A stretch of DNA of 64,000 nucleotides from Sweltsa coloradensis (taxonomy: Eukaryota; Arthropoda; Insecta; Plecoptera; Chloroperlidae): NCBI GenBank assembly GCA_024449915.1, contig JAMZAV010001041.1:62001-126000 (forward strand). The letters are read 5' to 3'. The notes beneath the pieces were generated by a model. That model worked only from the letters and a program-made list of their open reading frames with translations. It did not search any database and was not told the DNA's origin. This document shows, one piece after another, positions 41,746-53,557 of this stretch (position 1 is its first letter; each line of letters opens with the position of its first letter). Both the position numbers and the translations under genes were made by a program.

Positions 41746-42317
41746 CTAGGAAGCTTAGCAAACGCTTTTTTTAGTCGCGTTGATGGATGAGCTTTTTTTA
41801 AGTTTTAAGTTTGCGTGGGATATCTTTACTTTTGCAAGTGCTTTGCTTTGCTGCCTACGCATTGTAGGTGATTGTTGTCAAGTTTCTATTGTTACTTGTC
41901 ATTGTTATTATTTACTGTAAAAAACTTATATTAAAAGCTCTATTTCTATGGATTCTGGCTAACTTTTTCAACTTTTTCTTTCAAAAGGTACTAATCACCA
42001 TAACCTTAATGTCCATGTATAATATAAACGATGTAGCCCCACCCGTTTGGTCAGAATTGGCCCAAATGGCATGAAAATATCGCACAAAAAACGAAAAAAA
42101 TCGTTTAAGTACGATATTCATGAGAAATATTTCTTCGATTGTACCCAAAAACAATACACCTCTAAGTTAAGAAATTTCGAAGGTCCCCTCCAATTTTCAT
42201 CAAGATCGGATATGCCGTTTGCCCGGTAGAGAGCGAAAAAACAGAGGGAAAAAAAAAACACCCGAGCTAAATTTTTGGGGGGTCAGTGAAATTGAAGTCT
42301 TTGCTTTGCTCATCCAA
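41746..42317 (-). mobile_element. HINE-A complete copy, minus orientation
   Basis: On the minus strand it runs from TTGGATGAGCAAAGCAAAG (42317) to a hairpin AACGC...GCGTT, a ~11-base spacer and CTAG (41749-41746), then T. The subterminal GGATGAGC/GCTCATCC pair is intact. The body includes GTTTGCCCGGTAGAGAGCG and GTAGCCCCACCCGTTTGGTC (plus-strand text). It is about 570 bp and non-coding. Confidence 0.8.
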
Positions 42318-42370
42318 TAAACACAGTAAATTCAAAGATAGATTTTATTTAGTTAGTTAGTTAGTTAGAA

Positions 42371-43089
42371 CTAGGAAACGCTCAGTTGGACGCGTTGATA
42401 AGCGAGCACGTGCTATAGCTTTGCACCCACATTGCACATTTTTTTAAATTTAAAAATTTGCGACGTTCGCTGTCCACAGGGCCATGTTTCCAATAATAAT
42501 TTATTATTGCCAAGGTATTTGGGTAAACCCGTGTGTAACCCTTTACTTTGTGGATAAAATCCACCGCCATCTAGAGGACCTTGACTCCTTGAGAAAACTA
42601 TTCAAACTCTTTGTTGACAAATAATAGACTGCTTCCTCGAAAGTATTTTGATTACTTAAAGGTGGCAATGCATTAGAAACTTCGCGCGTCTTTTCGTTGC
42701 CATGGCAACGTTACTTTTGTTATAATGCAATTTCCATCTACACTACTTATCGGATCAAAATAAAATTAACATATTCGTGACCGGACGGACATTCTAAATG
42801 ATTTGGCTATCTCAGATTTTGTCGCCGTTTAGTTTGAAAAAAAAACTTTCGATTAACTTTAATGTAACTTTTTAACTTTTTGAACGATTTTGCCACAAAA
42901 CTAATGGCATTCAATCGAGAACGAAGCTTGCGGATGGTGAAAATTTCAACTCGATCCGAGCCTCCGTTCAAACGTTATGGCGAGACATACAAAAAAAAAC
43001 CAAAAACAAACAAACAAACAAACAAACAAACAAAAAACAAAACCAGTGACTAATTTTTCCGGCAGAGTCAAATGGAAACGCTCGCTTAA
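42371..43089 (-). mobile_element. HINE-B copy, minus orientation, 719 bp
   Basis: This is almost identical to the inverted copy at 49946-50646. On the minus strand it begins TTAAGCGAGCGTTTCC, has a (TTTG)n run near its 5' end, a block AACGGAGGCTCGGATCGAGT, and the subterminal GCTCGCTTA that mirrors TAAGCGAGC. It ends with an AACGC...GCGTT hairpin and CTAG (42374-42371) followed by T. No frame is conserved between the copies. Confidence 0.82.
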
Positions 43090-43459
43090 TAACAAGATAT
43101 AGGATTTGTCAAGTTGGTGCCTATAGGCCTACATATACATACACAATTATTAGGTACAAAAAAAATAATTCATATCAATAAATTATTATAACCAAGATAT
43201 AGACCTAGTGTAGATAGGCCTAGGTATTAAAAGTTAAAACATACATCCTGTCTAAGGTAGGTACATATAATATACATAAAATCCCAGCATTATGACAATA
43301 AAACAGTAACAATACTTAACAGACAAAAGTTAGTTGATGCTTTGGGTGGGTTTACACTAGATACTATGCAATGCCTTGCTTGTCAACATTTGGGGAAAAA
43401 GGTTAAAAGAAAAATAACACCTAGAGAGGATTCTAGCCGATCATTAGTGAAACACATAC

Positions 43460-43759
43460 CTGTCCCGCCCCTTTTTGCTCCAGTTTCGATAGGAAGACCT
43501 CCTCTTCTTTCTAGCCATGATTTCTAGCATGGCTGGTGTGGGAATGATTTCCTTCTTCTCGCAAACCACTTGTTTCGAAATAGGAACACAATCACCTTTA
43601 ACTGGCACAGAGGCACAGCTAAGAGGGGTTGACGCACGATTAGCTTTACGGTAGGGTGATTTCTTCGTCCGTTTCTCGGGATCACCAGAGATTATTTCCT
43701 CCCAGTTAAAGGCATGAGACGAACGAAGAACAGGCATTCCAGAAGATTTGCGAGTCATT
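43460..43759 (-). CDS. VRK1: VRK1-like kinase tail exon
   Basis: Minus-strand acceptor AATCATTTCAG, donor ACAG|GTATGTG. One base completes an Arg codon started in the 46837 exon and two bases are carried out. It encodes a basic tail: RMTRKSSGMPVLRSSHAFNW, EKRTKKSPYRKANRAST, then IIPTPAMLEIMARKKRRSSY. The TPAMLEI-like patch and clustered Lys/Arg fit the nuclear, chromatin-associated tail of insect VRK1/ballchen. Conservation outside this patch is weak. Confidence 0.85.
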
Positions 43760-44510
43760 CTGAAATGATTACAAGACAATATCAAATAAATTTAGGCCTA
43801 CACGGATGTGTGTACGCCACAAACTTCTGCATCTATATTATTAAGTCAACCATGAAAACCTACATGACACAACTCTACACATTTACCGGTAGCTATTACT
43901 AGGGATGACAACGGGTACCCATTACCCATCCCACAGTCAGGTACGGGTTCGTGTTTCCAGTACCCGTTAACCCCGTAAAACCCGGTTCTTGAATTGAGGC
44001 GTCACATTGTAGGCCAAACATGCGCTTTCTTGTATCTTTTGTGCTTGGCGGCGTTTTTCTTTTGATTTATAACAATGTCCTTAGATCAAGCCGCCAACTT
44101 GTGGCAGTGTGCATGAGTATGCCCCCCACCCTCTCGCCGTAGCCCTCATGCGATCTCCCAGAATTATACTGAGTTTATAATAACCATAACATCTCTAATG
44201 TTTTCAATCTGCTAGAAGTCAAAAGCTATCTATCACCCATTTGTAATGCTGATAACTGAAATTAAGCGCTTGGGAATAGAAATAGTGCAGAGGCTGTCCT
44301 TTCCTTATTTTGGTTCATTTATATGTCGTCGCCCTTGGCATCGTGGCCTTGACTAGTCTGTGACAAGATATAAAGCAGATACAAGGAACAGCGAGTGTTA
44401 TCTATCTTTATAGGACAGCATTACATCTGGGATATTACGATAATTGAGGAGCCCGTTTCTTAGCAGTTCATTAGACACCCCATACAATTTATTTGAGTTG
44501 TTACCTGGGT

Positions 44511-46486
44511 CAGTGACGTAAGCAGGAAATTATTTCAGGGGGACTTGGAAGAAGAACGACTCAATGGGGGGGGGGGGTAGCGCAGCAGGCAATTTAAAAA
44601 AAAAACGTATTTTCAAAGTGGTTTTTAATTTTTATGTGTTTTAGAAAACGTTAAGGGGCTTTGCTGCACGGAAAAAAATTAATACACCCCCCCAGGGGCG
44701 GCTCGTGAGTTATTATTGTGGGGGTGCACATAATTTGGAAGTCTTCTTCTGCGGGAAACAACCCTGGGGTCTGAGGCACAGCCCCAGCCGCCGGAGGCGA
44801 AATTTTTTCCAGATACTAATCGTCTTCGGTACCCGGAAAACGACATTAAGAGCATATTTCTCGAATTTATTGGTCGGGGAAAAACTCCCCTGTGTAGTTG
44901 TTGATTATGGAAAACCAGCCTAAATTTAATTATAATATGCTTGATAAAAATAATACATAGGCCTACACTAATTTTGGGGTTGGTCTGCCTTGTGATTTTA
45001 TTTCTAATTGTTCGTACAATGGTCGTTTTAAAAAATGTTTATTTTTAGATCGCTTACCAAAGTCATTATAATATATATATATATTTAATTAATTATATTT
45101 AATTAATAATTTTAATTATTCATAAAAAAGCTTTCATTTGGTACCCAAGTCGACTATGTTGTGATCATTTACACATTTGATTGAAATAAATATAATTAAT
45201 TCCATTAATTCAATTAATAATAATTAAGTGGAATTCAGTCTGGACCCATCATTATTTAGGTTTATTGTGATCATATTGTTTTTAATACTACAATTGTCAA
45301 TCGTAGCGCATAATTGAATGTTAAGACAATTTTAAGGGAATCTAGCTCATTCTCAATTTCATTAATCCATTAATCTGGGAGTAGCAGGAATTTCGATTGG
45401 GGCCATCAAAATTTGGATTAATTGGCATTATGTTATTAAAGTGGTGAAATTTTATGACAATCGGTAAAGTTTTTGGAATACATAACTATACAAAAGTCAA
45501 AAGCGGTATAATTTTACTAAAATGTAATTAATTGGATGATTAATTAATAAATGAAAAATATTTTTTCACACATTATTTACTCGTGAAATAAGCTTTCATT
45601 TGATACCCAAGTCGACTATGCTGTGTTTATTTTGTACATTATTTTGTAATTTTTGGGATTAATTGCTGTTAATTGAATTAATTGAATTAATGGGAAAGTG
45701 ATAAGAACCCGACCTTGATTCCATCACTTTTCTCTTTTATTATGCTTGTTTTGTTATTATTTGATACATCAGTTGACTGTGGTTTGTGAATGTCAAACAT
45801 TTAACTGGTATTAATCTAATTATTAATTTCATTAATCCATTAATCTGAGAGTTGAAGGAATTTTGTTTGGGGCCATCAAAATTTGGATTTATTGGCATTA
45901 TGTTAGTAAAGGGGTGAAATTGTATGACAATCGGTAGAATTTTAGGTGTACATAATTATACATAAATCGAAAGTGGTAAAATATTACTAAAATTCAATTA
46001 ATTAGATGATAAATTAATAAATTTTTAAAATATTTTTTTCATTTATTCATTCTCCGTAAAATAAGCTTTCATTTGATACCAATGTCGACTGTGTTGTCTC
46101 CTTTAAATTTTTTTGTTGGTTAATTAATCAATTAATTTTATTAATTCAATTAATAAGAAAGTTACAGGAACTCAACTTGGGGCCATCGATTTTTGGATTC
46201 CTTGTGGTCATATTAGTAAATTCACAAATTGTCATGCTTTCTTCACGATTTGCACGATTGTTAGGCTTATAGACCCCACTATTATTAAGAATATTACGAT
46301 TGCTTCGAACCTTAAATTTGGAATTTAGTTCGCGCAGATATTTGGGCATGCGCATGCACCTGTGCACCTATACACGAGCCGCCCCTGCACCCCCCTATAT
46401 AAATATAATTTTTTGCTTAAACCTAAATGAATTGCAGTATACAATATTTAAGCTGGGATTTTGGAGGGGGGCTGGATACGCCACTG
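44511..46486. mobile_element. hAT-type element (nested), 1976 bp
   Basis: The ends are CAGTGACGTAAGCAGG and, inverted, CAGTGGCGTATCCAGCCC. The duplications ACCTGGGT (44503-44510) and ACCCGGGT (46487-46494) differ at one base. The interior is a three-unit tandem array with no open frame of note, apart from a short one at 44705-44923. The terminal style matches the large CAGTGGCGTA group of hAT elements. Confidence 0.85.
45127..46130 (+). repeat. Tandem array, ~465-bp unit
   Basis: The text AAGCTTTCATTTG(A/G)TACCCAA followed by TCGACTATG starts units at about 45130, 45592 and 46064. Each unit then has AT-rich TTAATT blocks, TTTGGGGCCATCAAAATTTG and GGTGAAATT.TATGACAATCGG. It lies wholly inside the nested hAT element. 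Confidence 0.85.
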
Positions 46487-46836
46487 ACCCGGGTAACCCA
46501 CGGGTAATGTGGACGGGTACCAGGGTTGTAAAAAGTCGGGTTTAGGGCCGTCATACCTAGTTATTACGCAGTGTGCATAAATAGAATCCATTCAATCCAT
46601 GCATGTGTTCATGTGCCAACATCAGTTAAAAAAACAGTTAATTTGACACAGAACATGGCTCCATTAGACTGTCACCAAGCCAATAATTTGTCAAATGTCA
46701 ACTAAAAAAACTGGGTAGGTAGTTGAAAATTAAAATATTGTCTGTGTTATGTAGGCTACACACTAGTAGCATACCTTAGTATTTGTAAGTTCACAAAAGG
46801 CTTCTCTCTCACTAAATGCTTTTGGTTGCTGCTCAC

Positions 46837-46952
46837 CTGTTACAGTTTTGAGCGGCACATGGCTGACGTGGTGAAGCAGCCAAAATGAGTTTTCGTGCTT
46901 TCATAGGAGAAATATTTTCTGGTTCTTCATTTGTTCGGCGCTTTTCCCCACG
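46837..46952 (-). CDS. VRK1: VRK1-like kinase, 116-bp exon after the kinase domain
   Basis: This exon does not stand out as an ORF; it was found by splice logic. On the minus strand acceptor TTTTAACAG precedes 46952 and donor ACAG|GTGAGC follows 46837. It encodes RGEKRRTNEEPENISPMKAR, then KLILAASPRQPCAAQNCN. It starts at a codon boundary, as the exon ending at 58065 requires. Its two leftover bases complete the Arg codon at the start of the 43759 exon. The length of 116 (2 modulo 3) is exactly what the frame needs. Confidence 0.82.
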
Positions 46953-47219
46953 CTGTTAAAATTCAAACAAGGAAAGGTATAATCAACTACTAATAGGACT
47001 ATGTTAAATTTATTATTACTCAGTAGGGCTGCATAACAACATGGACAATTTTTAGAGTTAACTGTGCATGACTACTCTGTGGCAAAGGATAATGTGGCAT
47101 TCACAGTCAGCCACTCACCCAAGCAGATGGTGTTGCAAGGGAAACCCTATTCTCTGTTAATGACTTGCGTGATATAGTACATGGGCATAGCACTAGTTAG
47201 TGGATTTTTCGGCCGCCAC

Positions 47220-47465
47220 CGCATAACTTAACAATGTGTATTTCAGAAATCCATTTCTCCTTATACTGTATGACAGTAGCCTATGTATAAAGATGGAAAA
47301 TAAGTGTTTTGAAACATCTGATGCTAAAAAAAAGTATATTTACACCCAAGGTGCTGGCTGCACCAGTAGTCCGATAGTGAGGTTAGGCCTATGTCCAGCC
47401 CAAAAAGATTAAGGAAATATTTTTCTGTTATATGTAAGGCTCATTTCATTCAAGCAACTTTTAAG
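47220..47465 (-). mobile_element. Half copy of the TTAA fold-back element
   Basis: The text TTTCAGAAATCCATTTCTCC, GGTGCTGGCTGCACCAGTAG, GATAGTGAGGTTAGGCCTA, and CATTTCATTCAAGCAACTTT follows the right arm of FB-1 (22600-22840). It ends close to TTAAGG at 47462. The other arm is missing. Confidence 0.6.
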
Positions 47466-47589
47466 GTGATATGTAGGAAGAACTAAATACCCAAATATTA
47501 TTTTTTTGTTATTAAAGAAAAATCAGTCATTAAAAGAAAAAGAGTGAATGTTTCCATGGAAAAGAAGACAAAGGGCAGGCCTCGAGATC

Positions 47590-48185
47590 GGGAAAATATT
47601 GTACTCTGTGGAGAAGTCTTAAAAGAAAAAGAATGAGAAGAATGAGTTGTTTCCACAAAAATGTAAAATTTTGCTGTACAAGTTATATTTTGTACCTACA
47701 CTAACTTATGGGGCAGTAACTAAGGGCAGTGGGAACAAAAGAAGAGAATCAGCTGGTTCTTAAGAAGACTTGTCAAGGGAGTTGCCAAGATGGACAAGAT
47801 AAGAAGAAGTATAATCAGAAAAGAACTGGGACTGGCAAGATTGAGGTTTAAGCTAGGAAGAAAACATCTTGAAGATGGTTTGGACATATCAGAAGGATGA
47901 GCAGAGAGAGGATTCCAAGACGAGAATTTGAAGCGGCAGAGAAGGGGAAAAGAAAAGTAGGAAGGCCAAGAGAGAAATGGGGAAAGAATAATTCAAGAAA
48001 AACAAGATGAGGTGTGGGAGCATGTGAGTAAGGCTATGGGAGGACATAAGAGAGAGGAGTAAATTGATGGAGAGGATGGAGCAAGATGAGGAAGAAAGTC
48101 AAGAAACATTTGAGTCAGGCAAGATTAGTATCTACAGTTTGATGCCCTAGATACTGGTGGAAAACCACCACTCAACCCGACATAG
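47590..48185 (+). pseudogene. LINE RT C-terminus and 3' UTR, heavily decayed
   Basis: Translated pieces match the LINE at 3030-3740: the text GGAAGAAAACATCTTGAAGA is the decayed RERLRWFGH region, followed by GGACATATCAGAAGGATGAG. The 3' UTR (TTTGATGCCCTAGATACTGG, ACCACTCAACCCGACATAG) reaches 48185, where a hAT element is inserted. The LINE resumes at 48631 (TGAGTTAAGATTATT). Confidence 0.8.
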
Positions 48186-48192
48186 TTGAAAC

Positions 48193-48622
48193 TAGGGCTC
48201 GGCAAAAAATTGATATTTGGCTTCAAATCAAAATATCGAAATTTACACAAAAAATGCTAGCTAAATTTCGTAATTTTAGTGGAGGTGCCGGGCAGAGCAG
48301 GTAGACAAAATTAAATTAATCCTGGTTGGTACATGATGTACCATCGTAATCTACCATATTATTATAAATACTTAGGCCCTATACAAACCATATTATGGTG
48401 GAGGTGTCGGGTCATAAAACGCGATTGTGAGATCGTAAATATCGTTATGCGTTTTTGCCATTTTGGTGATTCCTTATCAGAGGTAGGGGCCTATCAACCC
48501 TATTTGGACACAAATTATTAAAAATAGTCCCTTTTTTTATATACAATAAGAACATTTTGATAAATCGCTATCATATTGATATTTTTCGTGATAATTCAAT
48601 GATAGGTCATAGCCCAGCCCTA
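48193..48622. mobile_element. hAT-type element, 430 bp, in a LINE 3' UTR
   Basis: The ends are TAGGGCTCGGCAAAA and, inverted, TAGGGCTGGGCTATGA. The duplications GTTGAAAC (48185-48192) and GATGAAAC (48623-48630) differ at one base. AT-rich ATATCGAAATTT/AAATATCAAT blocks lie inside. It is non-coding. Confidence 0.88.
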
Positions 48623-48884
48623 GATGAAACTGAGTTAAGATTATTATTATAAAGAAATTGTAGCCAGAAGAGGAGTAAAGTACCAAGTAATTTATGTTCC
48701 AGGGCCTATTATCGTAGGCTATATTATTCTGGATAATAAAATTTGTCGATCTCAACTCTCAAGCTGATACAAAAAATTTGCCATCAATCAAATAAATACA
48801 CAGGATAATTTCTCAAATTAATTATATTTGATGTATAAATGTAATTTTTTTTAAATAAATAAAAATAAAATAAAAATAAAAAAA

Positions 48885-48972
48885 TAGACAGGGTACGGAG
48901 CAAAACAATAAGAAACAAACTAGGAATAAAAAGTCTACAATATAAAATATGAAGAGAAAGACTGATAGTATG
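48885..48972 (+). pseudogene. LINE fragment, left part of an interrupted copy
   Basis: GGGTACGGAGCAAAACAATA, AGAAACAAACTAGG and AGAAAGACTGATAGTATGG match 59500-59583, encoding the DKVRSKTIRNK ... ERLRWYG region of a related LINE. The copy is cut at 48972 by the 8.58-kb element and resumes at 57553. Confidence 0.85.
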
Positions 48973-49404
48973 GGGGTAATTGGGGTAAGTAGGAACACTT
49001 TTGCAAAGTTTTCACTTTAAAAAATCACAGTTTGTTTAGTTTAAAAGTATGGTCTTTACATGCAGTACCATATTTTTCTTTGAAATGTTGTCTTTTAACT
49101 AGAGATGTTCAACTATATCGATTATTCGATTCGATATCAATATCACGGAAAAATTGAACCTATTTTCGATATCGATACCCCGCCGTCATATCGGAAATAT
49201 CGTAGCTTTATTATTCTCGATGTTAAATGTCCCGCCGCGGTCTGCACTACACATTTCTGCAGTTCAACGGAATACTCCTCCCACTTCTCCGCTATGATCG
49301 CCGCCCTCCCCACCGGCGCCTAGCCGATGCGCGCGCACCTCCTACACTCAGAGCAGTAGAGATAGCGCTTTCCCCTCCAACCTTCGTCTCGATGCACGTA
49401 GCGC

Positions 49405-50648
49405 CAGTGTTGCCACTTTGGGCGATTTGTCGCCGTTTGGGCGACCAAGCAATGTTTTTAGCAACCAAAATATTTCGGAAGTCGCCTGTCGCCGAAATGG
49501 TCTACTTCACGAAAATCCAAACTTCAAAAAAATTTCTCAATCTACAGCGTGTTTTAAACACAAATAATGTTGATCAGAAATTATTCCATTGTTAAATAGT
49601 ATTTTGTGATTTACATATTAGGTTAGTAATACAGTATTAAGCAGCATTAACCGATTACATTTTGCCCGATAGAGCTACTTGTGCGCGTACCGCGCGCGCG
49701 GCCGGTGCACTGGGCCGGTGCCTGTAAATGCCCCGGCGGACCGAATCGTCACTCGTCAGCTGTAGTGTAGTGTGTAGAAGGTACGACCTTGTCAACATAC
49801 AACTTTGTAAACAAAATAATAGTAGTACTGGTAGTGTAAATTTACTCTGAAGTGTAATGGGGAAATACGGGAAATTATGTCATAATTTCTAGGTACATAC
49901 CTGAAAGCTTGACAACTTGAATAATAATAATAATAATAATAATAATTAAGCGAGCGAAGCGAGCGTTTCCATTTGACTCTGCCGGAAAAATTTGTCACTC
50001 GTTTTGTTTTTTTGTTTGTTTTTTGTTTGTATGTCTCGCCATAACGTTCGAACGGAGGCTCGGATCGAGTTGAAATTTTGACCATCTGCAAGCTTTGTTC
50101 TCGATTGAATGCCATTAGTTTTGTGGCAAAATCGTTCAAAAAGTTAAAAAGTTACATTAAAGTTAATCGAAAGTTTTTTTTTCAAACTAACCGGCGACAA
50201 AATCTGAGATAGCCAAATCATTTAGAATGCCCGTCCGGTCACGAATATGTTAATTTTAGTTTGATCCGATAAGTAGTGTAGATGGAAATTACATTACAAC
50301 AAAAGTAACGTTGCCATGGCAACGAAAAGACGCGCGAAGTTTCTAATACACTGCCACCTAGAAGTAATCAAAATACTTTCGAGGAAGCAGTCTATTATTT
50401 GTCACCAAAGAGTTTAAATATTTTTCCCAATGAGTCAAGGTCCTCTAGATGGCGGTGGATTTTATCCACAAAGTAAAGATTTACATACGGGTTTACCCAA
50501 ATACCTTGGCAATAATAAATAATATCGGAAACATGGCCCTGTGGACAGCGAACGTCGCAAATTTTAAAATTTAAAAAAAATGTGCATTGTGGGTCTAGCT
50601 ATAGCACGTGCTCGCTTATCAACGCGTCCAACTGAGCGTTTCCTAGTA

Positions 50649-50683
<35 letters not shown>

Positions 50684-50942
50684 GTAATTCGCACTGCTAT
50701 TTTTATTAACTCTGTGGAAGAGTTACATCAAGAATACATCATTCCATGTAAATTCCATGATGTATTCTAATTTAAAATGTAAATAAATAAATATAATTCG
50801 ATACAATTCATGATTTTATCAATTTTTTTACGCGCGAATAAAATTTGACTGTGTTGTTAGCTTTAGTTCAAAATTTAGGCGACTTTGGGCGAGTTGACAG
50901 ACAGCGCTGGCGACTGTAGCGTGGATAAATCTGGCAACCCTG
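49405..50942. mobile_element. hAT-type element hAT-B, 1538 bp, nested
   Basis: The ends are CAGTGTTGCCACTTTGG and, inverted, CAGGGTTGCCAGATTT. The duplications CGTAGCGC (49397-49404) and CATAGCGC (50943-50950) differ at one base. TTGGGCGA/GTCGCC subterminal motifs lie on both sides (GGGCGATTTGTCGCC and GGCGACTTTGGGCG). It carries a HINE-B copy at 49946-50646. No transposase is seen. Confidence 0.85.
49946..50646 (+). mobile_element. HINE-B copy, plus orientation, 701 bp
   Basis: It runs from TTAAGCGAGCGAAGCGAGCG to the mirror GCTCGCTTA, an AACGC...GCGTT hairpin and CTAG (50643-50646) followed by T. (AAT)n microsatellites abut both ends. It is about 95% alike, by eye, to the inverted copy at 42371-43089. 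The text TCGCCATAACGTTCGAACGG plus AGGCTCGGATCGAGTTGAAA is the conserved core. Confidence 0.85.
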
Positions 50943-51312
50943 CATAGCGCCTGCGCCGCACGCTGCACGGGACTTCAGTCAAGTTGCTCCCGTCTTAGTG
51001 ACAACATCGACGACGCGATTCGTTATCTTTACACGCTCCGAGTTCAAGCATTATTTATTATGAGGTATAAAAAACATGTTTCAAGTAGATTCACGTGAAA
51101 ATCTCGATGACTTATCCCAACAATATCAAGCACACAAAACTAGCATTTACAATCACGTAAAAAAAAAAAAAAACATCATTTTCGCAGTCGAAAAAATTCG
51201 ATATCGCGATATAGATATTACTTTTGAAATTTCGATATCGCGGTACGATATCGGCAAAATTGCGCCGATATCGATATTGAAAAAAATATCGTTGAACATC
51301 TCCACTTTTAAC

Positions 51313-52235
51313 CCATATGTATATAAGTTTTTGACAATCTGTATCTTTTGACATTAAAAAAGTTTTTAAAAAATGTGCACTTGTTCCTACTTACCCCAAA
51401 TCTTGCGGCCATAGCTCTGAAGGAGATGTATGGAAAAATATCTGGAGGTAAGTAGAAACATAGGTCCTATCTCAGTGAACATGTGGCATATTTTAGATTT
51501 TTTCTAGGTTACATTTTAAAGGTTTGGTGTACAATTGTGTAAATGTGTATTAAGTATAAAGAAACTTGTAAATGTGTGTACAATGTAAAGGTGTTCCTAG
51601 TTACCTCCAAAATAGTGCTTGTTGGGGTGAGTCAGAACAACCAATGAAAGTGTGGTATTTATGACCATGGGTACAAAGTAAAAAAAAATGATCTGGGAAG
51701 ATACAGGTCAAGAGAAAAGAATTACATATATGCAGATTTGCACAAAAAAATACACAGTTCACAAAAAATCGTAATTAGGTAGAATTGCTACACGTACTGT
51801 ACAAACTTTTTTTTACAAGGTGTCATTTAAAATAAAATATACCGTACCTGTTACAAATTTATTGATTTCTAGCTATGTCCCAAAGTGGTCCAAATATTAG
51901 ACATGAATAATTTTAAATATGGTGACCACATTTTGAAAGTTACAAACCGGGACAACTAATTAAGATAAGCATATGTACCCAAAGCACCATTTGGTGGCGA
52001 TTTTTAAGAAGATATATGTGCGTCAAATGACCAGAAAACAGCTTTCGGACATGAAAATATGAATAAAATATGGCTGTAATGTGTACATTTTTGTAGTCAT
52101 AAAATCATAGGGCCTACTCTAGTGGTTCGAAAATGATAGAACACAATAAAATACTGTACTAACATTCAGCAAATCATAATGTATTAATGAGGGCATCATA
52201 CCGTTGAGTTCATTTTAACGATTATACTAATGAAG
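51313..52235. other. Interior of the 8.58-kb element, non-coding
   Basis: The stretch contains degenerate copies of the element's terminal motif (TGTTCCTACTTACCCC-like at 51388, 51442 and 51593). It has no open frame with recognisable similarity. Confidence 0.5.
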
Positions 52236-52242
52236 GGCTCAC

Positions 52243-52499
52243 ACCGACAGTGTTGGCTCGGGCGCTAAGCGCTCGACTCTGATTCGGGAGGTCCCGGGTT
52301 CGAATCCCGTCGAGATCGGCAATCCTGACTGAAGGTTTTTTCCGAGGTTTTCCTCAGTCGTTAATGCGAATGCAAGGGATTGAGTCCTCTTAAACAGCCC
52401 TCGGACATCCCTTCACAATTTCCTATCCGCACATACCTAGTTCACCTGAAGAGGGGCTAATTGCACCCTATAACAGGTTTCCCACGAGAAAAGAAAAAA
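52243..52499 (+). mobile_element. SINE-D, tRNA head and poly-A tail
   Basis: The tRNA-like head (GTGTTGGCTCGGGCGCTAAG and T-arm GGTTCGAATCCCGTCGAGA) is followed by the insect-type body TTTTTTCCGAGGTTTTCCTC, AGTCGTTAATGCGAATGCAA. A poly-A tail lies at 52484-52509. The body text resembles SINEs of hemimetabolous insects, from memory. Confidence 0.85.
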
Positions 52500-52799
52500 A
52501 AAAAAAAAAGGCTCATCAGTAAGAATAAAGATAATTGAAAATGCATTTAATTTGTATATGCATGGTAAACTTTTAATACACTTTGTCTTCACAACAAAAT
52601 AACTACATATTGTAAGTATGTAATTATTCAAAAACGTAGTTCAGTTGTATGATTGGAACATTTTGAATTCCATTATCTATAAACAAAATCAATGCCAATA
52701 ATGACTGAGAAAATTAGTGTGAGCGAGTCCTGATTTTTGAGTTCCAGTCGAGTCCGAGTACTTAAAATAATTCGAGTTGCGAGTCCAATTAAATCCGTA

Positions 52800-53222
52800 T
52801 TTAGAGTCTGCCCACTCAGTCACACAACTGATTTTCAGTGGGGGACAGTAAACCAAAGCGACCAAGCAGGCCCCTGAAGGCTCCGACGCAATCTACGAGT
52901 GAACGAAAACCAACCAAAGATCGATATTTTTTGATAGGAAATTTTATAGCAATCAGTATTATGGAATGACTAATCTTTGGTATGGACAGTGGGAACACCC
53001 GCGGATCAACGCCAGAATCAACAAGGCCGTTTCAGAACAATTTTAAATTTATTATGTGCCTCGTTGCTAGGACGGCTCCAAAGCCACCGTTTACAAATTC
53101 CTAAGACAGGAACTGTTGGACTTACGAATCAGAAGTTTACTAAAAAATTCTGACTAACGGGAATCGAATCCTGGACCATCTGCATTGGAAGCAGGTAGAC
53201 AAGACCAACGAGCCACACAAAA
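52800..53222 (-). mobile_element. SINE-W full-length copy
   Basis: On the minus strand the head (arm loop at ~53195 and box-B-type GGATTCGATTCCCGTTAG near 53155-53172) leads into the common body and ends at CCCCACTGAAAATCAGTTGT. AATTCGAGT lies on both sides (52769-52777 and 53221-53229), which may be its target duplication. Confidence 0.85.
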
Positions 53223-53557
53223 TTCGAGTCTGGATACTTTTTTAAAATTATTATTTCACTATTACCGTACTCTTTGACTAGTTAATATTTGTACAATATT
53301 AATTTTATTTAATGACATTAGTCTATATTTAGGCTTCAAAAGTAGGCCTAAAGACAGAGTAACATCTAATTGATTTTAAAAGTTTTCTCTCTCTAGTCAA
53401 GATGATTTGAATGATCAAACACAAATGTTATTAGGGCTAGGTTGTGACGATCATTCAGTAACTGATATTACATGAACATGTCAAAAAAACATTTGTGTTA
53501 AAAAAAAAGTTAAGCTTATATAGTAACTCCATCCAGTCTTTTGATAAACTGGCTTAG

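Larger units (their letters stand above)
43900..46559. mobile_element. hAT-type element (outer), 2660 bp including a nested element
   Basis: The ends are TAGGGATGACAACGGGTACC and, inverted, TAGGTATGACGGCCC. The 8-bp duplications GCTATTAC (43892-43899) and GTTATTAC (46560-46567) differ at one base. Near each end are CGGGTACC-type repeats (TACCCATTACCC against GGGTAATGTGGACGGGTACC). Without the nested element it is about 676 bp. No transposase is visible. It lies in the VRK intron between the 46837 and 43759 exons. Confidence 0.85.
49100..51304. mobile_element. hAT-type element hAT-A, 2205 bp including nested elements
   Basis: The ends are TAGAGATGTTCAACTATATC and, inverted, TGGAGATGTTCAACGATATT. 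Perfect 8-bp duplications CTTTTAAC lie at 49092-49099 and 51305-51312. ATCGATATC-rich subterminal repeats occupy both ends. A second hAT (49405-50942) sits inside. A related end is present at 34345. Confidence 0.9.
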
